Positions 17,800 to 26,682 are shown, counted from the first letter of the stretch. The stretch is DNA of 64,000 nt from Pseudomonadota bacterium (GCA_020161615.1 JAIUPD010000003.1:248001-312000), one strand, 5' to 3'. Notes: generated by a model not told the origin, from the sequence alone. A program made the numbers and translations.

Positions 17800-19110
17800 A
17801 TGGCACAGGCACAACCACACGAGCGTATCCAGTATATCGTCGAGGGCGGGCATCGCCTCTCGGGCGAGATCGAGCCTTCGGGCAACAAGAATGCGGCGCT
17901 GCCCATCGTGGCGGCGGCGCTGCTCACCGACGAGCGGGTGGAACTGACCAACGTTCCCCGCATCCGCGACATCGAGGTTCTGGTCGAGCTGATCCAGTCG
18001 GTCGGCGCCGAGGCCCGCTGGCTGGGGCGCAACCATCTGGAGATCCGCGCGGCGACCCTCAGGCCCGCCGACCTCGACCCCGATCTCTGTGCCCGGGTCC
18101 GGGCCTCGATCCTGCTGGCGGGGCCGATGCTGGCCCGCTGCGGCGAGGTCACGCTGCCCCCGCCCGGGGGCGATGTGATCGGCCGGCGCAGGGTCGACAC
18201 GCATTTCCTGGCGCTGCAGGAACTGGGCGCCGAGATCACCACCAACGGCCATTACGCCTTTCGCGCCAAGACGCTGACCGGCAAGGATGTGTTCCTGGAC
18301 GAACCCTCGGTCACCGCGACCGAGAACGCGCTTTGCGCCGCGGTTTGCGCCCGGGGCACGACGATCCTGCGCAATTGCGCGTCGGAGCCGCATGTGCAGG
18401 ATCTGGCGCGGTTCCTGATCGCCATGGGGGCCGAGATCGAGGGCATCGGCACCAACACGATGACGATCCATGGCGGGCGCAAGCTGAGGGGCTGCTCGCA
18501 CCGGATCGGGCCCGACCATATCGAGGTCGGCTCGCTGATCGGCCTCGCCGCCGTCACCAAATCCGAAATCACCATCAAGAACGCCGGCACCGAGCATCTG
18601 CGCTCGACCCTCATGGGGTTCGAGCGGCTGGGCATCCGCTGCCAGATCAAGGGCGACGACCTGCATATTCCCGCCGATCAGGAGATGAAGGTGCAGGCCG
18701 ATTTCGGCGGGCATATCCCGACGATTTCCGACCAGCCCTGGCCCGCCTTCCCGGCCGATACGATGTCGATCGCCATCGTCACCGCCTCGCAATGCGAGGG
18801 CGTGGTGATGCTGTTCGAGAAGATGTTCGAAAGCCGGATGTTCTTTGTCGACAAGCTGATCGCCATGGGCGCGCGCATCGTGCTGTGCGACCCGCACCGG
18901 GCCATCGTCGCCGGTCCCTCGCAGATGCGCGGCTCGCGGCTGGAGAGCCCGGATATCCGCGCCGGCATGGCGATGCTGATTGCGGCGATGTGCGCCGAGG
19001 GAACCTCGACCATCAACAACGCGCAGCAGATCGAGCGCGGCTATGAACGCATCGACGAGCGGCTGAACGCGATGGGGGCGAAGATTACCCGGGTTCCGGC
19101 CCGCGCCTGA
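17800..19110 (+). CDS. UDP-N-acetylglucosamine 1-carboxyvinyltransferase family (MurA-like, Asp for catalytic Cys)
   Basis: A 436-residue EPSP-synthase-fold enzyme. SGNKNAALP (Lys30, Asn31) and ARVRASILLAGP (Arg101) match the MurA active site, and FPADTMSI and ERIDERLNAMGAKI match the remaining conserved residues. The loop that carries Cys115 in E. coli MurA reads PPGGDVIGRRRVD here, with Asp125. A natural Cys-to-Asp change, as in mycobacterial MurA, keeps activity and makes the enzyme insensitive to fosfomycin. It may be the housekeeping murA or a paralogue. ATG 17800 is preferred over an in-frame TTG at 17767 on length. A terminator follows. Confidence 0.85.
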   Translation: MAQAQPHERIQYIVEGGHRLSGEIEPSGNKNAALPIVAAALLTDERVELTNVPRIRDIEVLVELIQSVGAEARWLGRNHLEIRAATLRPADLDPDLCARVRASILLAGPMLARCGEVTLPPPGGDVIGRRRVDTHFLALQELGAEITTNGHYAFRAKTLTGKDVFLDEPSVTATENALCAAVCARGTTILRNCASEPHVQDLARFLIAMGAEIEGIGTNTMTIHGGRKLRGCSHRIGPDHIEVGSLIGLAAVTKSEITIKNAGTEHLRSTLMGFERLGIRCQIKGDDLHIPADQEMKVQADFGGHIPTISDQPWPAFPADTMSIAIVTASQCEGVVMLFEKMFESRMFFVDKLIAMGARIVLCDPHRAIVAGPSQMRGSRLESPDIRAGMAMLIAAMCAEGTSTINNAQQIERGYERIDERLNAMGAKITRVPARA

Positions 19111-19127
19111 GCCCCGGCGATTGCCCG

Positions 19128-19154
19128 AAGGCCCGCCCCAATGGCGGGCCTTTT
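19128..19154 (+). terminator. Rho-independent terminator of the MurA-family gene
   Basis: AAGGCCCGCC (19128-19137) and GGCGGGCCTT (19143-19152) pair around a 5-nt loop and run into TTTT. It sits 18 bp after the MurA-like stop and marks the border to the leftward catabolic operon. Confidence 0.85.
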
Positions 19155-19164
19155 GCGTTGCGCC

Positions 19165-20253
19165 TCAGACGAGGGGTTCACTCGCATCCCGCACCCAGCC
19201 GCCGATCAGCGCCGCCACCGCATCGCTGTTCTTCTCCAGCATCATCGCATGGCCGTTGCCACGCAGCCCGTGGTCCTCCAGCCGGACGTGATCGCAGCCG
19301 ACCCCGGCCTGACGCAGGAAATCCACCGTGCCATGGTTGTCATGCGCCATCCACGAGGCCTCGGCGGTGAAGATCGTCACCGGCACCTGCGCCAGACGCG
19401 GCAGCTGGCGGGCGGGTTCGGCCTGGACGAGGCAGGTCGCATCCCTCGGCCGCCCCGGGGCGCGGTTTTCGCGGGCGATCTCCTCGGGGCTGGCGGCGGG
19501 CGGGTCGAAGCTCAGCGGCGCGGCGGTCAGGCCCCAACTGAGCGTCCCCGTCGGACGCGAGGCGAAGGGCGGGCCTACCGGCTCGACCGCGAGGAGCGCC
19601 CGCACCAGATCGGGGCGCGCATCCGCCGCCAGCCAGCCGGTCGGTGCCCCGGCGCTGTGGGTCAGCACCACGGAGGGGCCGATCCGCTCCAGCAGTTCGA
19701 CCAGCCCCCGCTGGCAATCGAGGTGGTGGCGCGCGAGGTCGGTCATCATCGGACCGGACCCTGCAAGGAAGGCGTCGAAACCCGGATCGCCGGGCCGCCC
19801 GCCATCCGGCCATTGGTCATGGCGCGCGGCGCTCGGATATTGCTCGGGCCAGCCCTCGGGCCGGGTGAACATCCGCTCGATGAAACCGGGCGGCGGCAGG
19901 GGACCCATGGCGCCCATCGCGTCCGGGTGGTGGGGCGAGCGGCCGTGGCCGGGGCGGTCCACCACATAGACCGGATGCCCCGCACGGACGAAATGCTGCA
20001 CCCAGCCCGAGCGGCCATCGGCCGTGCCCAGCATGTCGAGCCCCTGCCCGCCCCCGCCATGCACCAGCACCAAAGGCGTCCTGTAGCCCAGTGCGGCGGG
20101 GATCCAGTATTCCACATACATCTGCCCGCGGATCGCCGGGCCGCCCGCGGTCTCGACCCATTCGATCCCGGTCCAGAAGAAGCCCTGCGCGGCGAGTGTC
20201 AGGGGCGTGGGGCTGGCGGCGTGGAGGTCCTCGGGACGGAAGGAACGGGTCAT
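19165..20253 (-). CDS. Alpha/beta-fold serine hydrolase
   Basis: A 362-residue hydrolase. VLVHGGGGQGLDML is the oxyanion region, VVLTHSAGAPTGW carries the serine nucleophile (HSAGA variant of GxSxG), and a C-terminal GNGHAMMLEKN offers the histidine. It is larger than a typical esterase of about 280 residues, with an N-terminal extension. It is the last gene of the leftward operon that contains the ring-cleaving dioxygenase and ALDH, so it may hydrolyse an ester or ring-fission product. ATG 20253 is preferred; one upstream in-frame ATG exists at 20271. Confidence 0.75.
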   Translation of the reverse strand: MTRSFRPEDLHAASPTPLTLAAQGFFWTGIEWVETAGGPAIRGQMYVEYWIPAALGYRTPLVLVHGGGGQGLDMLGTADGRSGWVQHFVRAGHPVYVVDRPGHGRSPHHPDAMGAMGPLPPPGFIERMFTRPEGWPEQYPSAARHDQWPDGGRPGDPGFDAFLAGSGPMMTDLARHHLDCQRGLVELLERIGPSVVLTHSAGAPTGWLAADARPDLVRALLAVEPVGPPFASRPTGTLSWGLTAAPLSFDPPAASPEEIARENRAPGRPRDATCLVQAEPARQLPRLAQVPVTIFTAEASWMAHDNHGTVDFLRQAGVGCDHVRLEDHGLRGNGHAMMLEKNSDAVAALIGGWVRDASEPLV

Positions 20254-20319
20254 CGGCAACCTGCGGGGCAAGAAAGGGGGAGGCCCGCCACCCCCAGGGA
20301 GAGGCGGCGGGCGGACGCG

Positions 20320-21327
20320 TCAGGCCCGGACGGGCTTTGACGCGGGCTCGGTGATCAGCGTGCCATCGGCACGCCGCGGGTTGGTGATCGGCGTCAGTTC
20401 GCGTTCCAGCTTGGCGCGCAGCGGCTCGACGCGCTTGGACAAGGCCAGCCGCTCGCCCAGCTCCTCCTTGGTTTGATCGACCAGAAAGCCGGGGCCGGCG
20501 CTGGTCAGCTCGATGATCGCCGGGGTGTTGGTATAGCAGGAATCGAAGACGTGGTGGTCATAGACCGGCGTGGTCCTCAGCGGCCCCTCGTTCGAGAAAT
20601 CGCGCCAGCCCTGCAGGTTCTCCTCGGCATCGAGCGCGAGGTGATGCCAGACGCCGACCGCGATCTCCTGAAACGGCAGCGGGTTCGGCGCGGGGTTGGA
20701 ATACCAGCGCGACGAGCGCGTGGTGCCTTGCAATTCGAACCGGCCGAGGCTGTCGTTGCGGGTGAAACCCAGATGCTCGGCATAGGGCGCGATCTGGTCG
20801 AGCGAGGCGTTGGTGCGGATCCCCTCGATCCCGGTGATCCGGTACTCGGCCGGGATGTCCGAGGCCGGGAAAGCCTGCGGCGGGTCCGTCGCGTCGGTGG
20901 CGATCAGCTCGACATTATGGCCCTCGGGGTCCTGGAAAACCAGCCTACGGGGTTGGGTCGGGTCGAGGCGGATCAGTTCGCTATAGACCTGCTCCTGCGT
21001 CAGGCGGTCCATCCAGTAATCGAGCGCGGCATGGCTCTGCACCCGCAGGATCGCCGCGTGATGGTTGCCGCGTCCCGGCAGGCCCCGGGGAAATTCCTTG
21101 AACTCCAGGAAGGTGACGACGCTGCCGACATCGCCATCGGCATTGCCGAAATAGGTGTGATAGCGGAAGGTCGTCTCGAAGTTCAGCGTCTTCTTGACGA
21201 AGCGCAACCCCATGATCCGGCTCCAGAAATCCACATTCGCCGTGACATCCGCGGTGATGCCGGTGATGTGGTGATTGCCGTTGAGGGGCCGGTTCGGCCG
21301 CGTCGGCCTTGCGTCAGTCTTGGGCAT
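20320..21327 (-). CDS. Ring-cleaving extradiol-type dioxygenase, VOC superfamily (PcpA/MhqO-like)
   Basis: A 335-residue two-module VOC protein. GNHHITGITADVTANVDFW opens the first module, with a metal-ligand His at 19 or 20. VWHHLALDAEEN and AIIELTSAGPG in the second module supply the second His and the Glu. This arrangement matches the hydroquinone-cleaving PcpA/LinE/MhqO group, which opens para-diols with Fe(II) or Mn(II) and O2. GGAGGAA precedes the ATG at 21327. The ALDH and carboxymuconolactone-decarboxylase genes upstream in the operon fit processing of a muconic semialdehyde. Confidence 0.85.
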   Translation of the reverse strand: MPKTDARPTRPNRPLNGNHHITGITADVTANVDFWSRIMGLRFVKKTLNFETTFRYHTYFGNADGDVGSVVTFLEFKEFPRGLPGRGNHHAAILRVQSHAALDYWMDRLTQEQVYSELIRLDPTQPRRLVFQDPEGHNVELIATDATDPPQAFPASDIPAEYRITGIEGIRTNASLDQIAPYAEHLGFTRNDSLGRFELQGTTRSSRWYSNPAPNPLPFQEIAVGVWHHLALDAEENLQGWRDFSNEGPLRTTPVYDHHVFDSCYTNTPAIIELTSAGPGFLVDQTKEELGERLALSKRVEPLRAKLERELTPITNPRRADGTLITEPASKPVRA

Positions 21328-21396
21328 CAGGGTTCCTCCCGCTGTGCTGTCTGGATCGACTTGGGCGCCGCGGCCGAGGGTGGCCACGGCCGAAGC

Positions 21397-21777
21397 TCAG
21401 GCCTTGGGCTGCGCATCCAGCACCCGCCGGGCGATGCGGAAGCATTCGACCCCACAGGGCACGCCGCCGTAAATCGCCACGACATGGATCGCGGCGCGCA
21501 CCTGCTCGCGGCTGACACCGTTGTTGAGCGCGCCCTTGAGATGCGTCTCCCATTCCGACCAGCGGCCCAGCACCCCCAGCAGCGCCAGATTCATCAGGCT
21601 GCGGGTCTTGGGGTCAATGGCCTCGTCCCCCCAGCCGAAGCCCCAGCACCAGGCCGTCATCGCCTCCTGGAACGGGCGCGAGAACTCGTCGGCCGCGTCG
21701 AGATTGCGCTGGACGTATTCGGCCCCCAGCGTGGCCTTGCGGGCGGCGAGGCCGTCGGCGAAGTGATCGGATGACAT
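21397..21777 (-). CDS. Carboxymuconolactone decarboxylase family protein
   Basis: A 126-residue all-helical protein of the AhpD/CMD superfamily. KTRSLMNLALLGVLGRWSEWETHLKGAL, NNGVSREQVRAAIHVVAIYGG and the CGVECFRIARRVL ending match PcaC-type 4-carboxymuconolactone decarboxylase. It lies between the ALDH and the ring-cleaving dioxygenase genes. In a para-diol pathway no carboxymuconolactone is expected, so it may act on a related lactone or serve another role. Confidence 0.85.
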   Translation of the reverse strand: MSSDHFADGLAARKATLGAEYVQRNLDAADEFSRPFQEAMTAWCWGFGWGDEAIDPKTRSLMNLALLGVLGRWSEWETHLKGALNNGVSREQVRAAIHVVAIYGGVPCGVECFRIARRVLDAQPKA

Positions 21778-21834
21778 GGCCTGTGTTCCTTCCTGGCTGT
21801 CTGTCGATGGGCTCGCGGCCCCGCCGGGGCGGGA

Positions 21835-23301
21835 TCAGCGAATGATGAACGGGTTGGCGACGGAGGTTTCGGTGGCGATCCAGACGGATTTCACCTGCAG
21901 GTATTCCTTGATCGATTCCATCCCGCTCTCGCGGCCGATGCCGCTGCGTTTGTAGCCCCCGAAGGGCGAGGTGTAGCTGACCGCGCGGTAGGTATTGACC
22001 CAAACGGTCCCCGCCTTCAGCCGTTCGGATAATCTGAGCGCGCGGCCCATGTCGCGGGTCCAGACCCCGGCAGCCAGGCCGAAGGGGATGTCGTTGGCGA
22101 TGGCAACCGCCTCGCCCTCGTCCTCGAAGGGAATGACAGCCAGCACCGGGCCGAAGACCTCTTCCTGGGCGATGCGCATCCTGTTGTGGACGCCGGCGAA
22201 GATGGTGGGCTGCACGAATTGCCCGCCCGGCGCCGCCTCGACCGGCCCGCCGCCCAGCACGCAATGCGCGCCTTCGTTCCGGGCAATCTCGATATACTCC
22301 AGCACCTTGCGGTATTGCGGCGGGGTTGTGACGGGGCCGACATGGGTCTCCGCCGCCATCGGATCGCCGATCTTCGCCGCGCCCGCCACCTCGACCAACC
22401 GCTCCACGAACCGGTCATGGATCGAGCGTTGCAGCAAGAGGCGCGAGCCGGCAATGCAGGTCTGCCCAGTGGCGGCGAAGATGCCCGAAATCGCGCCCAT
22501 CACCGCCGCTTCCAGATCGGCATCCTCGAAGACGATGTTGGGCGACTTGCCGCCCAGTTCCAGCGAGACCGGCTTGATCTGCCGCGCCGCCGCCTCATAG
22601 ACCCGGGCGCCGCCGACATCCGAACCGGTGAAGGCGATCTTGGCGACCTGAGGGTGATCGACCAGCGGCGCGCCAGCCTCGGCCCCGAAGCCGGTCACGG
22701 TGTTGACCACGCCCGCCGGGAACCCGGCCTTGGCGAAGAGGGGCATGAATTCCAGCGTCGAGGCCGAGGTGAATTCCGAGGGCTTGATCACCGCCGCATT
22801 CCCCGCCGCCAGCGCCGCGCCGAGTTTCCAGGCCAGCAGCAAGAGCGGCGAGTTCCAGGGGGTGATCATCCCCACCACGCCCAGCGGTTCGTAGCGGGTG
22901 AAGTTGAAGACACCGGCCTTGTCCGAGGGGATGACATGCCCCTCGATCTTGTCGGCCAGCCCGCCGAAATAGCGATACCATTCCGCGATATAGCCGGTCT
23001 GTGCCCGCATCTCGGCATAGAGCTTGCCATTGTCGCGGACCTCGATCTCGGCCAGATGGTCGGCGTGACCCTCGATCAGATCGGCGAGCCGCACCAGCGC
23101 CTTGCCGCGCGCCGTGGCGGTCAGCGCCGCCCATTCGGCCTGCCCCGCGACCGCCGCCTCGACCGCGCGGGCCACATCGGCGGCATCGCCCCGGGCGATC
23201 TCGGCCCAGGGTTCGCCGGTATAGGGGTTCGCGGTCTCGAACCAGCGGCCCGCGATGGGATCGACGTAGTTACCGGCGATGAAATGTCCGTAGCGCTGCA
23301 T
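21835..23301 (-). CDS. Aldehyde dehydrogenase (hydroxymuconic semialdehyde dehydrogenase type)
   Basis: A 488-residue NAD(P)-dependent aldehyde dehydrogenase. The catalytic pair is Glu in SLELGGKSPN and Cys in GQTCIAGSRLL. TPWNSPLLLLAWKLGAAL and FTGSDVGG belong to the cofactor site. In this operon, next to a PcpA-like dioxygenase, oxidation of 4-hydroxymuconic semialdehyde to maleylacetate is the most economical role; this is inference. Only 4 bp separate it from the MBL gene upstream. Confidence 0.9.
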   Translation of the reverse strand: MQRYGHFIAGNYVDPIAGRWFETANPYTGEPWAEIARGDAADVARAVEAAVAGQAEWAALTATARGKALVRLADLIEGHADHLAEIEVRDNGKLYAEMRAQTGYIAEWYRYFGGLADKIEGHVIPSDKAGVFNFTRYEPLGVVGMITPWNSPLLLLAWKLGAALAAGNAAVIKPSEFTSASTLEFMPLFAKAGFPAGVVNTVTGFGAEAGAPLVDHPQVAKIAFTGSDVGGARVYEAAARQIKPVSLELGGKSPNIVFEDADLEAAVMGAISGIFAATGQTCIAGSRLLLQRSIHDRFVERLVEVAGAAKIGDPMAAETHVGPVTTPPQYRKVLEYIEIARNEGAHCVLGGGPVEAAPGGQFVQPTIFAGVHNRMRIAQEEVFGPVLAVIPFEDEGEAVAIANDIPFGLAAGVWTRDMGRALRLSERLKAGTVWVNTYRAVSYTSPFGGYKRSGIGRESGMESIKEYLQVKSVWIATETSVANPFIIR

Positions 23302-23305
23302 CGGC

Positions 23306-24106
23306 TCACTCCTTCGGATCGGCGTCGAGCCGGGCTGCGATGCCTTCGAGCCCGGGCGCGGCGGCGGGATAGCGGCCAAGGACCAGCGGGTCATGCCCGG
23401 GGATCACGCCCCGGCGGTCGCTGGCCAGCGCGTAAAGGCGGCGATAGCCTTCCAGCGTGTCCTCGAGGCTGTGCAGGATCGGGAAGGCGCGCCCCGTCTC
23501 CATGTTGGAATAGAAATGGCTCGCGTCCGAGGCCAGCACCATCCAGCCCCGCCGGGTCATCACCCGCACCACCTGCAAGCCCTTGGAATGTCCGCCGATC
23601 TTGTGCAGCGTGAGGCCCGGGGCCAGTTGGATGTCGCCGTCATGGAAGGTGACGCGGCCGTCGAAGACCTTGCCCACCATGTCGGTGACATCCTCCTTCT
23701 CGAAGGGATGGCGCAGCGCGCCGTGGCACATGCAGCGCCCGGTGCAATATGCCATCTCGGCGTCCTGCAGGTGGTAGCGGGCGCGCGGGAACAGGGCGTG
23801 ATTGCCGCAATGGTCGAAATGCATATGCGAGAGGATCACATCCTCGACCGTATCGGGGTTGATGCCCAGCGCGCTCAGCCCCTCGCCCGGGCAGCGCAGA
23901 TGCGCGCGGCCGCGTTTCGCACCCATCGCCTTGTCATAGCCGGTGTCCAGAACGAAGGTCCGCCCGTTGCCCCGGATCGCCCAGACGAAGTAATCCAGCG
24001 GCATCGGCCCGTCGTGCGGATCGCCGCCCAGATGGTTCCCGGCCGCGGTTGCCCCGGCATTGTGGCCGTATCTGACGGCAAAGACCTCGTAGGGTTCGAT
24101 GGACAT
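23306..24106 (-). CDS. MBL-fold hydrolase, N-acyl-homoserine-lactonase family
   Basis: A 266-residue metallo-beta-lactamase-fold protein. The zinc motif is LSHMHFDHCGN (HxHxDH), with further ligands in GGHSKG, LASDASHF and IPGHDP. The arrangement and length match the AiiA-like lactonase branch. In an aromatic catabolic operon it more likely opens a pathway lactone such as a muconolactone than quenches quorum signals, but either is possible. It is 9 bp after the cupin gene and 4 bp before the ALDH gene. Confidence 0.85.
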   Translation of the reverse strand: MSIEPYEVFAVRYGHNAGATAAGNHLGGDPHDGPMPLDYFVWAIRGNGRTFVLDTGYDKAMGAKRGRAHLRCPGEGLSALGINPDTVEDVILSHMHFDHCGNHALFPRARYHLQDAEMAYCTGRCMCHGALRHPFEKEDVTDMVGKVFDGRVTFHDGDIQLAPGLTLHKIGGHSKGLQVVRVMTRRGWMVLASDASHFYSNMETGRAFPILHSLEDTLEGYRRLYALASDRRGVIPGHDPLVLGRYPAAAPGLEGIAARLDADPKE

Positions 24107-24115
24107 CGCCCGCCC

Positions 24116-24532
24116 TCAGCCCTGCGGCGCCTGGGCGGCGGCGTAATCGGCGTCGCTCACCAGTTCCAGCCAGTCGGCGACCTGGCCGTCCTCGCTTTCC
24201 TGCATCGAGATATGGGTCATGGCGACGGTCGAGGTCGCGCCATGCCAATGCTTGACGCCGGGCGGGATCCAGATGCTGTCGCCGGGGTTGATGACCTCGG
24301 CCGCCGCGCCCCAGCGCTGGATCAGCCCCTGCCCGGCGGTGACGAACAGCGCCTGCCCCATCGGATGCGTGTGCCAGGCGGTGCGGGCGCCGGGCTCGAA
24401 GGTCACGACATTCGACGACAGAAGCCCGGGCTTCGGCATCTTCACGATCTGGTCCTGCCAGACGGTGCCGCTGAAGCGACTGGCAGGGGCCCGGAACGAG
24501 GCCCGGCTGCCGCTGCGCGAAATCTCGATCAT
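24116..24532 (-). CDS. Cupin domain protein
   Basis: A 138-residue single-domain cupin. The metal-binding motif 1 is GARTAWHTHPMGQALFVTAG (G-x5-H-x-H-x3,4-E/Q-x6-G) and motif 2 is PGDSIWIPPGVKHWHG. Similar small cupins accompany carboxymuconolactone decarboxylase genes and act as lyases, isomerases or dioxygenases. GGGGAGGA lies before the ATG at 24532. The reaction is not assigned. Confidence 0.85.
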   Translation of the reverse strand: MIEISRSGSRASFRAPASRFSGTVWQDQIVKMPKPGLLSSNVVTFEPGARTAWHTHPMGQALFVTAGQGLIQRWGAAAEVINPGDSIWIPPGVKHWHGATSTVAMTHISMQESEDGQVADWLELVSDADYAAAQAPQG

Positions 24533-24572
24533 GGTATCCTCCCCTGTCGTCGCGGCGAAAGCGGTGCCATCC

Positions 24573-25451
24573 TCAGCCCCGGGCCTGAACCCCCGCACGC
24601 TCTTCCGTCAGAGTGACGATGCGGGTGAAATCCGACCCCGCCCCCAATTTCTCCAGCGCCTCGTCCCAGGCGGCCAACACCGAGCGGCAGCCGGGCAGGT
24701 CCAGCCCCAGCTCCTCGGCCGTGCGCACGAAAAGCGCCACGTCCTTCTGCATCAGCCCGGTGTGGAAGCCGTAGTCGAAAGCGCCGTTGAGGATAGATTG
24801 CGGGAATTTCTGCATCGTCGCGGTGTTGCGGCCGCTGCCTGCGTTGATCACCTCGACCACGGTGCGGGCGTCGATCCCCGCCTTCACGCCCATCACCACG
24901 GCCTCGGACGACAGCGTCATCGCCGCCGCCGAGAGGCAATTGTTCACCAGCTTCATGGTCTGGGCGAGCCCCGGCTCGGCGCCGATGTAGAAGGGCTTGC
25001 CCAGCGCCTTCAGCATGTCCTGCAGATCGTCGAAATCCTCGCGCGGGCCCGAGAACATCACCGCCAGCGTCCCGGCCACGGCACCGCCGACCCCGCCGCT
25101 GACCGGGCTGTCGAGCCAGCGCACCCCGCGCGCGCCCAGCGCGGCCGAGAGTTCGCGCGACTTCTGCGGCCCGGTGGTCGACAGGTCGATCACCCGGCGC
25201 AGCGCCTTGCCCTGCAACTGGCGGCCGACCGCCTCGACAATCGGCGGCGTCGGAAGCGAAAGGAACACCGTGTCGACCGCATCGCTCAGGGCCTGCGCGC
25301 TGTCGACCGACCGGGCACCGGCTTCGACCAGCGAGGCCACGGCCGCCGCATTGGCGTCGTGGATCACCAGGTCGAAGCCGGCCGCCATCAGCCGCTCCGC
25401 CATCGGACGGCCCATGTTCCCAACCCCGATGAAGCCGATCGTTCTGCCCAT
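24573..25451 (-). CDS. NAD(P)-dependent beta-hydroxyacid dehydrogenase (3-hydroxyisobutyrate dehydrogenase family)
   Basis: A 292-residue dehydrogenase. IGFIGVGNMGRPMAERLMAAG is the Rossmann GxGxxG motif, DSPVSGGVGGAVAGTLAVMF is the substrate-binding signature, and MKLVNNCLSA carries the catalytic Lys. It oxidises or reduces a short beta-hydroxy acid or a semialdehyde. It is the first gene of the leftward operon running through cupin, MBL, ALDH, CMD and dioxygenase. An AT-rich candidate operator and a terminator of the preceding unit lie just upstream, so a promoter is expected here. Confidence 0.85.
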   Translation of the reverse strand: MGRTIGFIGVGNMGRPMAERLMAAGFDLVIHDANAAAVASLVEAGARSVDSAQALSDAVDTVFLSLPTPPIVEAVGRQLQGKALRRVIDLSTTGPQKSRELSAALGARGVRWLDSPVSGGVGGAVAGTLAVMFSGPREDFDDLQDMLKALGKPFYIGAEPGLAQTMKLVNNCLSAAAMTLSSEAVVMGVKAGIDARTVVEVINAGSGRNTATMQKFPQSILNGAFDYGFHTGLMQKDVALFVRTAEELGLDLPGCRSVLAAWDEALEKLGAGSDFTRIVTLTEERAGVQARG

Positions 25452-25483
25452 TCCCGTTCCTCCAGAATCTCTATGATCATACT

Positions 25484-25493
25484 ATAATACAAT
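25484..25493 (-). promoter_or_regulatory. Candidate operator A of the ATTGTATNAT regulon
   Basis: Read on the minus strand the site is ATTGTATTAT, in an AT-rich run between the start of the dehydrogenase gene (25451) and the terminator of the preceding gene. It fits the FadR-subfamily pattern t.GTa.tAc (TTGTATTAT). The flank TACTATAAT is shared with site C. Confidence 0.55.
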
Positions 25494-25572
25494 ATTCTCC
25501 ACCGCAACGCCCGACCGCCAAGTTCTTTTCAAAGCGGTGTTTTTTTGCTGATCCCCGACAGGGCACCAAACC

Positions 25573-25605
25573 AAAAAAGGGGCGACCGACATCGTCGATC
25601 GCCCC
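25573..25605 (-). terminator. Rho-independent terminator after the TRAP substrate-binding gene
   Basis: On the minus strand GGGGCGA and TCGCCCC (25599-25605 and 25579-25585) form a 7-bp stem with a 13-nt loop followed by six T residues (25573-25578). It lies about 30 bp after the DctP stop and separates that unit from the dehydrogenase operon. Confidence 0.75.
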
Positions 25606-25635
25606 CGCCGCAGCCTGTGATCGGGGAGGCGGCGC

Positions 25636-26682
25636 TCAGTTCGCGGCGGCTTCGATCTCGGCCAGGACGGCGTTGTATTCGGCCACGAAGGCGTCATAGA
25701 TCGCCTGCCCGTTGTCGGTCTCGGCCAGCCAGGTCTCGGTGATCGGCGCCAGACGCTCCAGCCAGAGCGCGCGCTCTTCCTCGGGCAGCGAATATTGGTG
25801 CAGCGTCCCCGCTTCGATCAGCTGGTCGTTGAATTGCGCGCGCAGCACGTCCTGTTCACGCCCCAGATGCCGCGAAAGCCGCTCGCCGCTCCAGGCGTCG
25901 ATCGAGGCGCGGGCATCGGGTTCGAGGTTGGCATAGCTGTCGCGGTTCATGATGAAGGCGATGACCGACAGGCCAAAGGACACGTTGTCGACCTCGTATT
26001 CCAGCATCTCGTTGAAGCGGAAGACGACCAGCGAGTTGCCGTTGCCCACGGCCCCGTCAACCACGCCGCGGCTGATCGCCTGATAGGCCTCGCTGAACGA
26101 GATCGACACCGGCGAGGCGCCGAGCGCGGTCAGCGCCGCCGAGGTCTCGCGCCCGGTCGAGCGCACGCGCATCCCGGCCAGATCGTCCAGCGATTGCACC
26201 GGCGTCCTCGAATAGAGCGACAGCGCCATCGGCGTATAGAGGCCGAGGACATGCACCTGCTCGAACGTGTCGTCCAGCATCCCCTGTTCGTAGAGGCGCC
26301 ACAGCGCGGCCGAGGCGGCCTCGGCATTCGACGCGAGCCCCGGCAGCGAGGCGACGGCGGTGCGCTGGAACGGCAGGCCGGTCGCATAGGTGATCATGTT
26401 GCCGATATCGGCCACGCCTGCCGTCACCCGGTCCCACATATTGTCGGCAGCGGCAAAAGGCGGCGGATAAGGGGCCACGTCCAGCGTGCCGTTCGAGCCC
26501 TCGTTCAGCGCGTCGATCCAGGGCTGATAGCAGCAGCGCATGATGATGCTGTCGGGCGCCTGCGCCGTGGCGAAGCGCAGATGCTGCTGCGCGGGCGCCG
26601 CCATCGGCAGCACCGACAGCGCCAGCGCCGAGATCAGCGCGCGGGCGAACCGGCGGCTCGGGGTCTTCCTCGTATTCGTCAT
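25636..26682 (-). CDS. TRAP transporter substrate-binding protein (DctP family)
   Basis: A 348-residue periplasmic binding protein with a cleavable signal peptide (residues 1-32, ending SVLPMAAPAQQ). The DctP fold shows LAGMRVRSTGRETSAALTALGASPVSISFSEAYQAISRGVVDG, with the conserved Arg that clamps a carboxylate ligand. GGAGGAG precedes the ATG at 26682. It follows the FAD monooxygenase gene by 67 bp and presumably works with the fused DctQM permease at 28086-30053. Confidence 0.9.
   Translation of the reverse strand: MTNTRKTPSRRFARALISALALSVLPMAAPAQQHLRFATAQAPDSIIMRCCYQPWIDALNEGSNGTLDVAPYPPPFAAADNMWDRVTAGVADIGNMITYATGLPFQRTAVASLPGLASNAEAASAALWRLYEQGMLDDTFEQVHVLGLYTPMALSLYSRTPVQSLDDLAGMRVRSTGRETSAALTALGASPVSISFSEAYQAISRGVVDGAVGNGNSLVVFRFNEMLEYEVDNVSFGLSVIAFIMNRDSYANLEPDARASIDAWSGERLSRHLGREQDVLRAQFNDQLIEAGTLHQYSLPEEERALWLERLAPITETWLAETDNGQAIYDAFVAEYNAVLAEIEAAAN

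Noticed and set aside
23306-24106. Assigning the MBL protein as a quorum-quenching lactonase
   Set aside because: The HxHxDH motif and family match, but the gene lies in an aromatic catabolic operon, so a pathway lactone is at least as likely; the specific name was withheld.
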